Positions 39,514 to 47,762 of a stretch of 64,000 bases of DNA are shown here, one piece after another. The notes beneath the pieces are model-generated. The model saw only the letters and a list, made by a program, of their open reading frames with translations, did not search any database and was not told where the DNA came from. The translations under genes were made by a program, and so were the position numbers. The stretch is from contig NZ_NQKW01000008.1 in NCBI RefSeq assembly GCF_002252625.1, positions 106,556 through 170,555 on the forward strand, written 5' to 3'. The DNA is from Synechococcus sp. 1G10 (lineage in GTDB: Bacteria; Cyanobacteriota; Cyanobacteriia; PCC-6307; Cyanobiaceae). Numbering within the stretch: the first letter of the stretch is position 1; every line of letters starts with the position of its first letter.

Positions 39514-40893
39514 GTGCCGGCGGCGATCCGACAGCCTGGAGATCACCCTGGACGACGTTGGTTGCCGCTCGATCCCGCCACCCTTCGGCCCTTGCCGATC
39601 ACGCCAGCTGTGAGCGGCGTGCTCGAAACCCTCTCCTTCCTGCGGGATCCGGATTTCGCCCGCTCCCGCTTCGAGCGCTACGGCGATGTGTACGGCACCA
39701 CCCTTCTGGGGCAGCGCACCGTGTTCATCCGGGGGGAGAAGGCGATCAACGACCTGTTCGCTCAGGGCGATGCCGTCGCTGGCTGGTGGCCGGACAGTGT
39801 GCGGAAGCTGCTGGGGCCCCTGTCGCTGGCCAACCGCAACGGCGTAGATCACAAGGCCCGTCGTCGTGTGGTGGGCCAGCTGTTCGCTGCCTCTGCCCTG
39901 AAGCGTTACAGCCCGGCGATCGTGGCGCTGGTCGATGAGCTCAGCGGGGAGCTGCTCGGTGGTGCATCGCCCGTGGCCCTGGTGCCCAAGCTGAGGCGCT
40001 TCGCCTTCAGCGTGATCGCCAGCACGGTGCTGGGGCTCGATTCCGTCGATCGTGAGGCCCTGTTCGTGGATTTCGAAACCTGGTGCCAGGGCCTCTTTTC
40101 CCTCCCCTACGCCCTGCCTGGCAGCCCCTACGCCCGAGCTCTTCAGGCCCGCCAACGGCTGCTGCGACGCCTGGGCGCCGTGCTCGAAAAGGCGCAGAGC
40201 GCCGCTGCCGCCGGAGCGCCCCTGGCCGCCGGCGGGCTTGATCTGCTGGCCGGTGGCCTTGATGAAGCCGGCCTTCCCCTGGGCGATGACGACGTGGCGG
40301 AGCAGCTGCTGCTGCTGTTGTTCGCCGGCTACGAAACCACCGCCTCTTCCCTGAGCTGTCTGCTGCTGAGCCTTCTGCAACATCCAGCCGAGCTGGCCTG
40401 GTTGCAACAGGAGCTCGACGGCTTGCCTTGGCCTCCAGCGCAGGGGGAGGCCGTGACCGCCTTTGATGCCAACCGTGCCCCGCGTCTCGATGCGGTGGTG
40501 AAAGAAGTGATGCGGCTCACCCCGCCGGTGGGGGGCTTCTTCCGCCGTACCCGGGAGCCGATTGCCCTGGCGGATGTACTGGTGCCGGCCGATCGGGTGG
40601 TGCAGGTCAGCATCACTGCCAGCCATCGCTATGGAAGCGGCAACGAGGATCTGGAGGTGTTCCGGCCGCAGCGGCATCTGGCAGGCAACAGCACAGTCAC
40701 CTTGCTGCCCTATGGAGGTGGTGAGCGGGTCTGTCTGGGCAAGGCGCTGGCCGAGCTGGAGATCCGCCTGCTAGCGGTGGGGCTGCTCAAGCGGCTGAGC
40801 TTGGCGCTGGAGCCGGATCAGGACCTGACGCTCAGGGTCATTCCCAGCCCTTCGCCGAAGGATGGCCTTCTGGTGCGCCCGTGCCTGCGCTGA
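39514..40893 (+). CDS. Cytochrome P450 (CYP120-like)
   Basis: 459 residues from a GTG at 39514. LETLSFLRDPDFARSRFERY and GDVYGTTLLGQRTVFIRGE form the N-terminal lobe. I-helix oxygen motif LLLLLFAGYETTASSLS, K-helix E-x2-R in VVKEVMRLTP, and the heme loop LLPYGGGERVCLGKALAELE with the Cys ligand are complete. Cytosolic or peripheral, no membrane anchor. The closest group from memory is CYP120 of cyanobacteria, which hydroxylates retinoids. No dedicated ferredoxin is adjacent. Confidence 0.92.
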   Translation: MPAAIRQPGDHPGRRWLPLDPATLRPLPITPAVSGVLETLSFLRDPDFARSRFERYGDVYGTTLLGQRTVFIRGEKAINDLFAQGDAVAGWWPDSVRKLLGPLSLANRNGVDHKARRRVVGQLFAASALKRYSPAIVALVDELSGELLGGASPVALVPKLRRFAFSVIASTVLGLDSVDREALFVDFETWCQGLFSLPYALPGSPYARALQARQRLLRRLGAVLEKAQSAAAAGAPLAAGGLDLLAGGLDEAGLPLGDDDVAEQLLLLLFAGYETTASSLSCLLLSLLQHPAELAWLQQELDGLPWPPAQGEAVTAFDANRAPRLDAVVKEVMRLTPPVGGFFRRTREPIALADVLVPADRVVQVSITASHRYGSGNEDLEVFRPQRHLAGNSTVTLLPYGGGERVCLGKALAELEIRLLAVGLLKRLSLALEPDQDLTLRVIPSPSPKDGLLVRPCLR

Positions 40894-41101
40894 GCGAGCA
40901 AACGTGTGCAGGGCCCAGGGCGGCTGCGTTCTGAGGTCAGCGAACCAAGTGCCGAGGCCTGCTCAGGCACCCTGGCTAGGCAGCTCTGGGACCTCAGCGC
41001 CCTGCAGCTGGGGCTGGTGCCAGAACAGGGTCTCGCTCAGCAGAAACAGGCCATCGGCTGAATCCTTTCTCCGCCGTGAGGGCAGTCCGGTGCCATCCCT
41101 C

Positions 41102-41119
41102 GTTACAACCTGTTACAAT
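41102..41119 (+). promoter_or_regulatory. HLR1 light-response site (RpaB-binding)
   Basis: GTTACAAC-CT-GTTACAAT matches the HLR1 consensus: two imperfect 8-base G/T-TTACA-A/T-A/T repeats separated by two bases. It ends 23 bases before the HLIP start. RpaB is the known HLR1 regulator of high-light genes in cyanobacteria. TACAAT within it could also be the -10 box, which would allow direct blocking of the promoter. Confidence 0.8.
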
Positions 41120-41142
41120 TCACGCAACACCTCGAAACAGTC

Positions 41143-41286
41143 ATGGCTGATTCCACCCCCCGCTTTGGTTTTGTCGCCTTTGCTGAAACCTGGAATGGCC
41201 GCCTGTCCATGCTCGGCTTCGTGATTGGGGTTGGAACCGAGCTGCTCACCGGTCAGGGCATCCTCGCCCAAATCGGACTCGGTTGA
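41143..41286 (+). CDS. hli: High-light-inducible protein (HLIP)
   Basis: 47 residues. FGFVAFAETWNGRLSMLGFV, IGVGTELLTGQGILAQIGLG holds the chlorophyll-binding helix with the E-x-x-N-x-R-x-x-M motif. One thylakoid membrane span. HLIPs carry chlorophyll and quench energy around photosystem II under stress. The upstream HLR1 site indicates high-light control. It is followed five bases later by another small membrane-protein gene. Confidence 0.92.
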   Translation: MADSTPRFGFVAFAETWNGRLSMLGFVIGVGTELLTGQGILAQIGLG

Positions 41287-41291
41287 ACGTC

Positions 41292-41408
41292 ATGAGCACC
41301 GATTACACCGCAGCCATCACTGCCGTCATCGCACTTGTGGTTGGCTTAAGCGCCATGGTCACCTTTGTGGTCAGCCGCCCCAGTGATCTTTCACCAAGCT
41401 CCCGTTGA
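41292..41408 (+). CDS. 38-residue membrane protein downstream of HLIP
   Basis: MSTDYTAAITAVIALVVGLS and AMVTFVVSRPSDLSPSSR: one hydrophobic segment of ~22 residues with a short polar tail. It starts 5 bases past the HLIP stop, so they form one transcript. It could be a small partner in photosystem or HLIP assembly; no family recognised. Confidence 0.6.
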   Translation: MSTDYTAAITAVIALVVGLSAMVTFVVSRPSDLSPSSR

Positions 41409-42070
41409 TCTGGTTGATGTCACTCGCACTGTGTTGCTGATTCCTGCCTAGGTTGCTGGCTTCATGTTCCAGCTTGATCCCACGAAGAGAAGTTTGATTG
41501 ACCCAGTTTTTGGCATGCTGGCACTGTCAACACTTCGTTTTCTTCAGGAATGGGTCGAGTGGTTTCTGCCCCACCTACCTTGCTCACCCCAGATCCCCGG
41601 ACGGCAGCTGGCCATATCGCTCTACCGGGACCCGTCCCAGGTTATTTAGGCCTGCGCGGCATTACTGGGCCTTCGATTAGATCGGCACCCGACACCGGAT
41701 GGGGCTGATCAGTGGCTCATGCCCTGCTTGATCGCGCTGAGCACACCGCCGATGTGGCCCGCCATTACTCCGTGGTTTTGCTCGCCGCCAGCACGCGTGG
41801 GCATGGAGGGCCAGCGATGACGGGGATAAAACTGATCTCCCCCTCCTGAACCTGTTCTTCTGAGCCGCCACAGCTGACCAGCCGCATGGTCGATCAGGAG
41901 CTTTCAAGGGGTTTATGAGAAAGAAAACGCCCTGCTGAGAAAGTCAATTCTGAGCCTCTCAGCAGGAGTTCAGCGCCACAGGAACGCTCATAACCCTTGC
42001 CACGACATGATCCATAAGCCCAGCTCATGACCATTAGCCAAAGAGCTGATCGATCCTGCGGCCAATCTGC
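41409..42070. other. Gene-poor region upstream of psbA
   Basis: About 660 bases with no gene of confidence. On the minus strand two short coupled frames are seen: one ending at a TAA with VSCGGSEEQVQEGEISFIPV and IAGPPCPRVLAASKTTE (start near 41881), then MAGHIGGVLSAIKQGMSH (to 41709). They read protein-like but are very short. The rest shows no clear signal. Confidence 0.3.
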
Positions 42071-42098
42071 TTGTAACGATTCGAAAGATTGCTGTACT
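42071..42098 (+). promoter_or_regulatory. psbA promoter
   Basis: TTGTAA (42071-42076), 16 bases, then TGTACT (42093-42098). Spacing and boxes fit a group 1 sigma promoter. It would give a 5' leader of about 55-60 bases before the psbA start. CTTGTAAC on this strand is also a single inverted half-site of the HLR1 type, without a second half. Confidence 0.55.
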
Positions 42099-42107
42099 GT
42101 GAGGAAG

Positions 42108-42144
42108 CCGGTTCGCCGGACCTAATTTCCAGCTCTTCGGAGCT
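42108..42144 (+). promoter_or_regulatory. Two UUCG-capped hairpins in the psbA leader
   Basis: CCGG-TTCG-CCGG (42108-42119) and AGCTC-TTCG-GAGCT (42131-42144) are perfect stems capped by the very stable UUCG tetraloop, 11 bases apart. The second ends 17 bases before the ATG. They may protect the mRNA or tune ribosome access, both known ways of controlling psbA; role here inferred. Confidence 0.6.
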
Positions 42145-42161
42145 ACACCCCCACCGTCCTC

Positions 42162-43241
42162 ATGACCACCACCCTTCAGCAGCGCCAAGGCGCGTCTGCC
42201 TGGAGCCAGTTCTGCGAGTGGGTCACCTCCACCAACAACCGCCTCTACGTGGGCTGGTTCGGTGTGCTGATGATCCCCACCCTGCTGGCTGCCACGATCT
42301 GCTTCATCGTGGCCTTCATCGCTGCACCTCCCGTCGACATCGACGGCATCCGTGAGCCCGTTGCCGGCTCACTGCTTTACGGCAACAACATCATCTCCGG
42401 CGCCGTTGTTCCTTCCAGCAACGCCATCGGCCTGCACTTCTACCCGATCTGGGAAGCCGCCAGCCTCGACGAGTGGCTCTACAACGGCGGTCCCTACCAG
42501 CTGGTGGTCTTCCACTTCCTGATCGGCATTTTCTGCTACATGGGCCGCGAGTGGGAACTGTCCTACCGCCTCGGCATGCGCCCCTGGATCTGTGTGGCCT
42601 ACAGCGCCCCTGTGGCAGCTGCCTCGGCTGTGTTCCTGATCTACCCCTTCGGTCAGGGTTCCTTCTCTGACGGCATGCCCCTAGGCATCTCCGGCACTTT
42701 CAACTACATGCTGGTGTTCCAGGCAGAGCACAACATTCTGATGCACCCCTTCCACATGCTGGGTGTGGCTGGTGTGTTCGGTGGCTCCCTGTTCTCCGCC
42801 ATGCACGGTTCGCTGGTGACCAGCTCACTGGTGCGTGAAACCACCGAGAGCGAGAGCCAGAACTACGGCTACAAGTTCGGTCAGGAGGAAGAGACCTACA
42901 ACATCGTGGCTGCCCACGGTTACTTCGGTCGCCTGATCTTCCAATACGCGTCCTTCAACAACAGCCGCAGCCTGCACTTCTTCCTGGCTGCCTGGCCCGT
43001 GATCGGCATCTGGTTCACCGCCCTTGGCGTGAGCACGATGGCCTTCAACCTGAACGGTTTCAACTTCAACCAGTCGATCCTCGATGGCCAAGGCCGCGTG
43101 ATCAACACCTGGGCTGATGTGCTGAACCGCGCTGGGCTGGGTATGGAAGTGATGCACGAGCGCAACGCCCATAACTTCCCGCTCGACCTGGCATCTGCTG
43201 AAGCCACGCCTGTGGCGCTGATTGCCCCTGCGATCGGCTGA
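42162..43241 (+). CDS. psbA: Photosystem II D1 protein, Glu130 (high-light) form
   Basis: 359 residues, normal length. All key ligands are present by count: Tyr161, Asp170, Glu189, His190, His198, His215, Phe255, Ser264, His272, His332, Glu333, His337, Asp342 and Ala344, with a normal C-terminal extension ([15 protein letters not shown]) removed after Ala344. Residue 130 is Glu ([15 protein letters not shown]), the D1:2 or high-light type. Five thylakoid spans. It binds the manganese cluster and the QB quinone, and is the usual herbicide target through Ser264. A promoter and leader hairpins lie upstream and a strong terminator downstream. Confidence 0.98.
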   Translation: MTTTLQQRQGASAWSQFCEWVTSTNNRLYVGWFGVLMIPTLLAATICFIVAFIAAPPVDIDGIREPVAGSLLYGNNIISGAVVPSSNAIGLHFYPIWEAASLDEWLYNGGPYQLVVFHFLIGIFCYMGREWELSYRLGMRPWICVAYSAPVAAASAVFLIYPFGQGSFSDGMPLGISGTFNYMLVFQAEHNILMHPFHMLGVAGVFGGSLFSAMHGSLVTSSLVRETTESESQNYGYKFGQEEETYNIVAAHGYFGRLIFQYASFNNSRSLHFFLAAWPVIGIWFTALGVSTMAFNLNGFNFNQSILDGQGRVINTWADVLNRAGLGMEVMHERNAHNFPLDLASAEATPVALIAPAIG

Positions 43242-43296
43242 TGCAGCCGGTGAGTCCCTGCGGCCAACCACCTGCCTCAACTGAATAGCAACTGAA

Positions 43297-43321
43297 GCCT
43301 CCGCCTTGGCGGGGGCTTTTT
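43297..43321 (+). terminator. Rho-independent terminator of psbA
   Basis: GCCTCCGCC pairs with GGCGGGGGC around a CTTG-like loop, followed by TTTTT. It lies 56 bases past the psbA stop. A classic intrinsic terminator. Confidence 0.9.
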
Positions 43322-43373
43322 GTTGGCTCCTGCCATCGGCACCCCCGCAAGGATGAGGACCGCGTCGAAATCG

Positions 43374-44135
43374 TCAGCGGCGTGTCAACACCTTATGGCT
43401 AGCCGACAGCCAGGCACCGCTGGCGTCGTAGCGGCGAATCAGGCGCTCCATCCGACCAGGGACCGGCAGCCAGCCGCCCTCCAATACGAAAGCCTCGCGG
43501 TGGCTGACTTGCTCCGGCAGGCGACAGAAGCCGCCGTCGGGCAGCAGCCTCAGACCCTCGAGCTCAGCGGCACCCAGCACCAGCTGGCAGTCGGCGATGT
43601 CAGGCTCGAGCCAGTCAGCGCTGATTGTGGCCGCCTTGCCTTCCCAGGTGCCAAGCAGTTGATTGGCGCTTGTGGGCGCACACTCCTCAGCTCCGCTGCC
43701 GGCGCGGAACTCACGGATCAGAACGAGTTGGTCGAATGTGCCAGCTTCGTTGTAGAGCTGCACCAGCCGGTGGCGCCGGTTCAGCCCGATGAAGCCGAAC
43801 TCGCCGCCAAAGACAGTGTTCGGGGCCACCTGCAGCGACCCCTTGTTGAATGCCCCCGAATCAAAAAACACTGCTTGGCGACCGAGGCTGCGGTAGTCCT
43901 GCTCAGTGACATAGCTGGGTTCGCCGGCCCCGTCTGCCGGCCCGCCACCAGGAGCGATCGCGACGCCGGCGGGCCAGCGGCATAGCCCAAAGCGCACCAG
44001 CTGGTCGCTGTCATCACTCTTGAGGGTCAGCACCGACGGGGAGCTCTCGCTCAGCGTGCCATCGGCAGTGATGGTGGTGAAACTGCCGCGCCACTCACCC
44101 AGGTTGCGTAGGAAGTTCTGCCACTGGCTGGCCAT
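43374..44135 (-). CDS. DUF3598 family protein
   Basis: 253 residues from the ATG at 44135 (MASQWQNFLRNLGEWRGSFT). The body is rich in beta strands: FGGEFGFIGLNRRHRLVQLY, LLGTWEGKAATISADWLEPD and the end GRMERLIRRYDASGAWLSAS. This fits DUF3598, a cyanobacterial lipocalin-like barrel of unknown ligand. No signal peptide. Convergent with psbA. Confidence 0.85.
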   Translation of the reverse strand: MASQWQNFLRNLGEWRGSFTTITADGTLSESSPSVLTLKSDDSDQLVRFGLCRWPAGVAIAPGGGPADGAGEPSYVTEQDYRSLGRQAVFFDSGAFNKGSLQVAPNTVFGGEFGFIGLNRRHRLVQLYNEAGTFDQLVLIREFRAGSGAEECAPTSANQLLGTWEGKAATISADWLEPDIADCQLVLGAAELEGLRLLPDGGFCRLPEQVSHREAFVLEGGWLPVPGRMERLIRRYDASGAWLSASHKVLTRR

Positions 44136-44463
44136 GGAGCACCGCTCATCGGCCACGAGCGTAGGCAGCGGTGGCCTGCAAACGCCCCCAATTAGCCGCA
44201 ACAGACCCTAGTTAGCCAATACAGTCTACGGCTCCATTCCCAGGGAACAGCCTGGTAAAAAAGATCCATCCCCCCCAGATCTGCAGCTTGAAGCAGTCAT
44301 TGTGGCTGGTCCGAGTGCGCTTCCTGCGTCAGGTCTTTGATATTTTAGCGAGAGCCACGAGGATTATGTAACTTGCTACAAGAGTTAATGCCGACCCGAT
44401 CGATTGGAAAACATTCTTTCTAGTAATGGCTGTTACAGTTTCTTTATCCCCTCAAGGACTCCC

Positions 44464-44733
44464 ATGGACCAAGACACCCCAACGACTCCAAGCGCCCTCG
44501 ATCGCGCCACCATCCGTGGTGCCACGGTCACCACCGAGGACGGCGGTCGCCTCAATGCCTTCGCCACCGAACCGCGCATGGAAGTGGTGAGTGCCGATCG
44601 CGGCTGGGGTTTTCATGAGCGCGCTGAGAAGCTCAACGGCCGCCTGGCCATGCTCGGCTTCATCGCCCTGCTGATCACCGAATACGCCCGAGGCGGCGAG
44701 GCCTTCACCCGCAGCATCTTGGGAATCGGCTGA
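44464..44733 (+). CDS. hli: High-light-inducible protein (HLIP) with N-terminal extension
   Basis: 89 residues from the ATG at 44464. A polar N-terminus of ~45 residues precedes the HLIP core [20 protein letters not shown] then [20 protein letters not shown], with the E-x-x-N-G-R-x-A-M chlorophyll motif. One thylakoid span. Upstream, GTTACAGT at 44432 is a single good HLR1 half-site followed by a weak second (CTTTATCC). Longer HLIPs of this type are typical of marine and freshwater picocyanobacteria. Confidence 0.92.
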   Translation: MDQDTPTTPSALDRATIRGATVTTEDGGRLNAFATEPRMEVVSADRGWGFHERAEKLNGRLAMLGFIALLITEYARGGEAFTRSILGIG

Positions 44734-44862
44734 TCCTGTTTCCATGCCGGTGCCTACGGGCTCTGGGCTTGGCGGGATCGCCGCCAAGGGGTCTGCTGCG
44801 CACCCTGACCCGGAAGCTGCCAGCCTTGGCCGATTCCATGCCCGTCGGTCCACCGAGCCGCC

Positions 44863-45306
44863 ATGAACGCAGTTCTCACGCCGCCGCTCACCGAGGAGAC
44901 GCTCAAGGCCCTGTTCACCAAGCCCTATGGGGCTCCGGGGCCCAGCGCGGAGCAGTGGCGGGCCGTCTACGACGAGTCGGTCCATTTCCAGGACCCAACC
45001 CAGGAGAAGCAAGGCATCGAGGCCTACATCGCTGCCCAGGAGGGACTGATGCGCCGCTGTGATGATGTTTTCCTTGAGCCCGGGGCCGTTGCGCTCAGCG
45101 GTGAGACGGCCTTTGTGGAGTGGACGATGGGCCTGAAGATCAAGGGGATCGAGTTCGTCTATCCCGGCACCACCCGCCTGCGCATCGGTACCGACGGAAT
45201 GATCGTCGAGCATCGCGACTATTTCGATTTCGTTGGCCCCACCTTTGAGCCCGTGCCGGTGGTTGGTGGCTTCGTGCGCTGGCTGTACCGGCGGTTCGTG
45301 GCTTGA
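44863..45306 (+). CDS. SnoaL/NTF2-like protein
   Basis: 147 residues. EQWRAVYDESVHFQDPTQEK, GIEAYIAAQEGLMRRCDDVF, AFVEWTMGLKIKGIEFVYPG, GTTRLRIGTDGMIVEHRDYF give the cone-shaped alpha+beta fold of SnoaL-like proteins. They act as isomerases, hydratases or ligand binders; the ligand is unknown here. Follows the HLIP gene on the same strand. Confidence 0.82.
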   Translation: MNAVLTPPLTEETLKALFTKPYGAPGPSAEQWRAVYDESVHFQDPTQEKQGIEAYIAAQEGLMRRCDDVFLEPGAVALSGETAFVEWTMGLKIKGIEFVYPGTTRLRIGTDGMIVEHRDYFDFVGPTFEPVPVVGGFVRWLYRRFVA

Positions 45307-45562
45307 AGCTGGCCGGAGGCGTCCATCACACCATCAGCAACACAACTTCATCTCCAAGTGTGTTTGTTGTTCTCCACATGAGGCCTGCCATTAGCACCGA
45401 TGAGCAAGCATTGTCAGCAGATCGAAGAGTCGGGAGGCTCCAGTCGTGCTGCACACCATCCCGTTGCTAGCCGCTACCTGTCTGGCAGGATTCGCAGTGC
45501 TGCAATTCCTGTTCAACACCATTTCGTAGTGATCATCCACAGCCTGACGCCCGAACCGTTGG

Positions 45563-46222
45563 GTGACGAATGGCTTCGTGTGGTTTTGGCTCAAGCAGTG
45601 GATCCGGTTGCGTTATCCCTCTGCTCTCTGCATTCGCTCTGACGATTTACAACGAACACTGGCGATTCAGCGGCCTGGCGACTGGTTGATTCCCGACGTT
45701 CGCACGGCTGCTGAATTCAACGTCAGCTGCCTCCCAGGCGCGGTGCAACAAGCGGATGGGGGAGAGATCCCGGCCCTCGGCCCGCTGGGCGAAGCAAGCC
45801 TGGAGCATCCGATCGTGGTCTGCTGCTCGGTGGGGTTGCGCAGCGCGGCCGTCGTGGACCAGCTTCGGCAGCGGGGCTTTCGCAGGGCCGTGAATCTCGA
45901 GGGAGGGCTGTTTGAATGGGTGAATCAGGGACATCAGCTGGTGCATGGGGGCCGACCCACCATGCGGGTGCATCCGGCACACCCACAGAGCCGACCTCTG
46001 ATCTCGACCGGCCGGCCCAACCCTGAGTGGTGCTGGCGGTGGATGGCGGCAGCATCGACGCCACCCGGGCGATCGCCATCACGCCGGGGTGAACTGCATC
46101 CCGCTGCTCACCTGCCAGCTGCACCAGGGACTGCTGGACCACGGGGAGCACCTCACACCCGCCGCTGCACCAGCTGGACGAGGACCTGCAGCGCCAGGGG
46201 GGCTGGCTCAGCGATGGCTTGA
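45563..46222 (+). CDS. Rhodanese-like protein with rearranged C-terminus
   Basis: From a GTG at 45563: a Trp-rich amphipathic start (FVWFWLKQWIRLRYPSALCI), then a rhodanese domain with LIPDVRTAAEFNVSCLPGAV, VVCCSVGLRSAAVVDQLRQR (active-site Cys in the C-x-x-G-x-R-S loop) and AVNLEGGLFEWVNQG. After residue ~150 the frame runs into the decayed cassette (from ~46070), so the last ~50 residues (rich in Arg, Pro, Ala) are not native. It may still be functional as a sulfurtransferase. A tiny hydrophobic frame just upstream (45448-45531) may be its lost membrane leader. Confidence 0.75.
   Translation: MTNGFVWFWLKQWIRLRYPSALCIRSDDLQRTLAIQRPGDWLIPDVRTAAEFNVSCLPGAVQQADGGEIPALGPLGEASLEHPIVVCCSVGLRSAAVVDQLRQRGFRRAVNLEGGLFEWVNQGHQLVHGGRPTMRVHPAHPQSRPLISTGRPNPEWCWRWMAAASTPPGRSPSRRGELHPAAHLPAAPGTAGPRGAPHTRRCTSWTRTCSARGAGSAMA
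46079..46220 (+). pseudogene. Decayed copy of the Cys-rich cassette gene
   Basis: HHAGVNCIPLLTCQLHQGLL, DHGEHLTP is nearly identical to the core of the intact gene at 32596. Then the frame shifts (RRCTSWT in a second frame, DEDLQRQGGWLSDGL in a third). The 5' part with the C-x2-C is missing and replaced by the end of the rhodanese frame. Confidence 0.75.
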
Positions 46223-46429
46223 CAATCGCGATGAATTTTCAGCTCGCCAGGACGCTGAAGATACTGCCGAAACATTTGAACCTCTGGGGGTTCAACCTGA
46301 TGTGGTAGCCGCAACGCCTCCGAATCGACCCTAAACGACCAGGAACGGAGGTGACGGCACATCGGTTCATCACCTTTGGGCGGTCAACATCTAGGATTAT
46401 CAGAATCCATACGATCAGGGGAGGCCAGG

Positions 46430-47248
46430 ATGGGATCCTTGACAGGCTTGCTTCTTGTTCTACTTCTCCTTCTTGGCAGCAAGGGAATCAAACTAGATCG
46501 CGAATACCAGCGCGGCGTCATCTTCCGCCTAGGACGCCTCAAGGGCGTGATGGGGCCAGGTATGTACTGGATCGTTCCCTTTGTGGATCAGAAAGTACAA
46601 CTTGATGTACGAACCAAAACCGTCAGCATTGAGCCCCAGGAAACCGTCACGGCAGATAGCGTGACCATCAAGGTCAACGCCGTTCTGTATTACCGGATTC
46701 TCAATGGCGACATGGCAGTGATCCGCGTCGAGAACTATGAGATCGCTGTTTATCAGGTTGCCCTGACCACACTCCGTAATGTGGTGGGTCAGAATATGTT
46801 GGATGACGTGTTGCAGAGCCGAGACAAAATAAACCTCAAGGTTCAGGAGATCGTCGACGAAATCACAGAACCATGGGGTATTGAGATTGAGCGTGTGGAG
46901 ATCAAGGATGTCGAGATACCGCTGGGCATGCAACGAGCCATGGCCAAGGAAGCGGAAGCACTGCGCGAAAAGCGCGCTCGTCTGATCAAGGCGGCTGCGG
47001 AACAGGAGGCATCCATCAAGCTCTCGGAAGCCTCGAAGACCATCCTGCAGAGCCCTTTGGCTCTTGAGTTGAGGCGCATGCAGATGCTCACTGAGATCGG
47101 AGCCGAGAACAACACCACGACAGTCGTGATGATTCCCTCTGACCTGATCACACTTGCAAGACATTGGTCCGCTCCGGCCGACAGGCCATCCAGCACTGTG
47201 AAGGACTCGATGACTGAATCGAGCCCAGTCGATTCCGACCAGGATTGA
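46430..47248 (+). CDS. Slipin/stomatin (SPFH) membrane protein
   Basis: 272 residues from the ATG at 46430, preceded by GGGGAGG. A short hydrophobic hairpin (LTGLLLVLLLLLG) is followed by the SPFH core: LDREYQRGVIFRLGRLKGVM, GPGMYWIVPFVDQKVQLDVR, TVTADSVTIKVNAVLYYRIL, and YQVALTTLRNVVGQNMLDDV. Then a coiled coil with REKRARLIKAAAEQEASIKL. It forms membrane scaffold rings; in other bacteria it sits with NfeD, which is not found here. It lies inside the decayed DUF1651 cassette, so it was inserted between its genes. Confidence 0.9.
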   Translation: MGSLTGLLLVLLLLLGSKGIKLDREYQRGVIFRLGRLKGVMGPGMYWIVPFVDQKVQLDVRTKTVSIEPQETVTADSVTIKVNAVLYYRILNGDMAVIRVENYEIAVYQVALTTLRNVVGQNMLDDVLQSRDKINLKVQEIVDEITEPWGIEIERVEIKDVEIPLGMQRAMAKEAEALREKRARLIKAAAEQEASIKLSEASKTILQSPLALELRRMQMLTEIGAENNTTTVVMIPSDLITLARHWSAPADRPSSTVKDSMTESSPVDSDQD

Positions 47249-47300
47249 GGTTTCGATCGCCGCAATCACGATTCGCGTGACTATCATCATGAATGCAGCC

Positions 47301-47412
47301 ACCGGCTTGGCGGCTGCTGAAGAAGCGCAAGGAGCTGAGCCGCAAGAAAGCTCTCAAGCTCTGGAGCGAACTACGACAGAAGGGCTGGCAGTCCTGCAGT
47401 TCCCAATGGTGA
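47301..47412 (+). pseudogene. Truncated DUF1651 copy
   Basis: PAWRLLKKRKELSRKKALKL then WSELRQKGWQSCSSQW and a stop. This matches the C-terminal half of the DUF1651 gene at 32877 (LLKRRKELSRTEALQLWEQK, ending CSPQW). The N-terminal half and any start are missing. Confidence 0.8.
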
Positions 47413-47464
47413 TCGCCAGCACCGACCGAACCGATTCAGCGTCACCAGAGTGAAGCGAGGACCG

Positions 47465-47717
47465 ATGACCGCCACCTTTTTGATGAGCACCACCCCCAGC
47501 CACGCCGCTACCGGTTGGTGGATCAACAAGGTCAGCCCCACCCGGAGCTCGATGAGCACTACGAATCGTCGGAAGAGGCGTGGGCCTTCGCCAGGCGGTG
47601 GTGGAACCGGACCGGCGGCGGTGACGACGGCCCCCAGGTGAGAGCCCGATTGGCCTCGGAATGGAGGTGAGCACCGAGAGCGGCCACTTGCGCACCATTC
47701 GAAGTCCGCAGGCCTGA
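47465..47717 (+). pseudogene. Frameshifted copy of the third cassette gene
   Basis: An ATG at 47465 is equivalent to the intact start. The reading shifts near 47482, then gives PQPRRYRLVDQQGQPHPELD and EAWAFARRWWNRTGGG, shifts again near 47650, and ends with LGMEVSTESGHLRTIRSPQA and TGA. Two shifts make it non-functional. Confidence 0.8.
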
Positions 47718-47762
47718 TCGGGCCCTGATCCCTCCTCCTCCCCTCGCTTGCTTTCTGCAAAG

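Noticed and set aside
44432..44450. Full HLR1 site before the second HLIP
   Set aside because: Only the first half (GTTACAGT) is good; the second (CTTTATCC) matches about half the positions.
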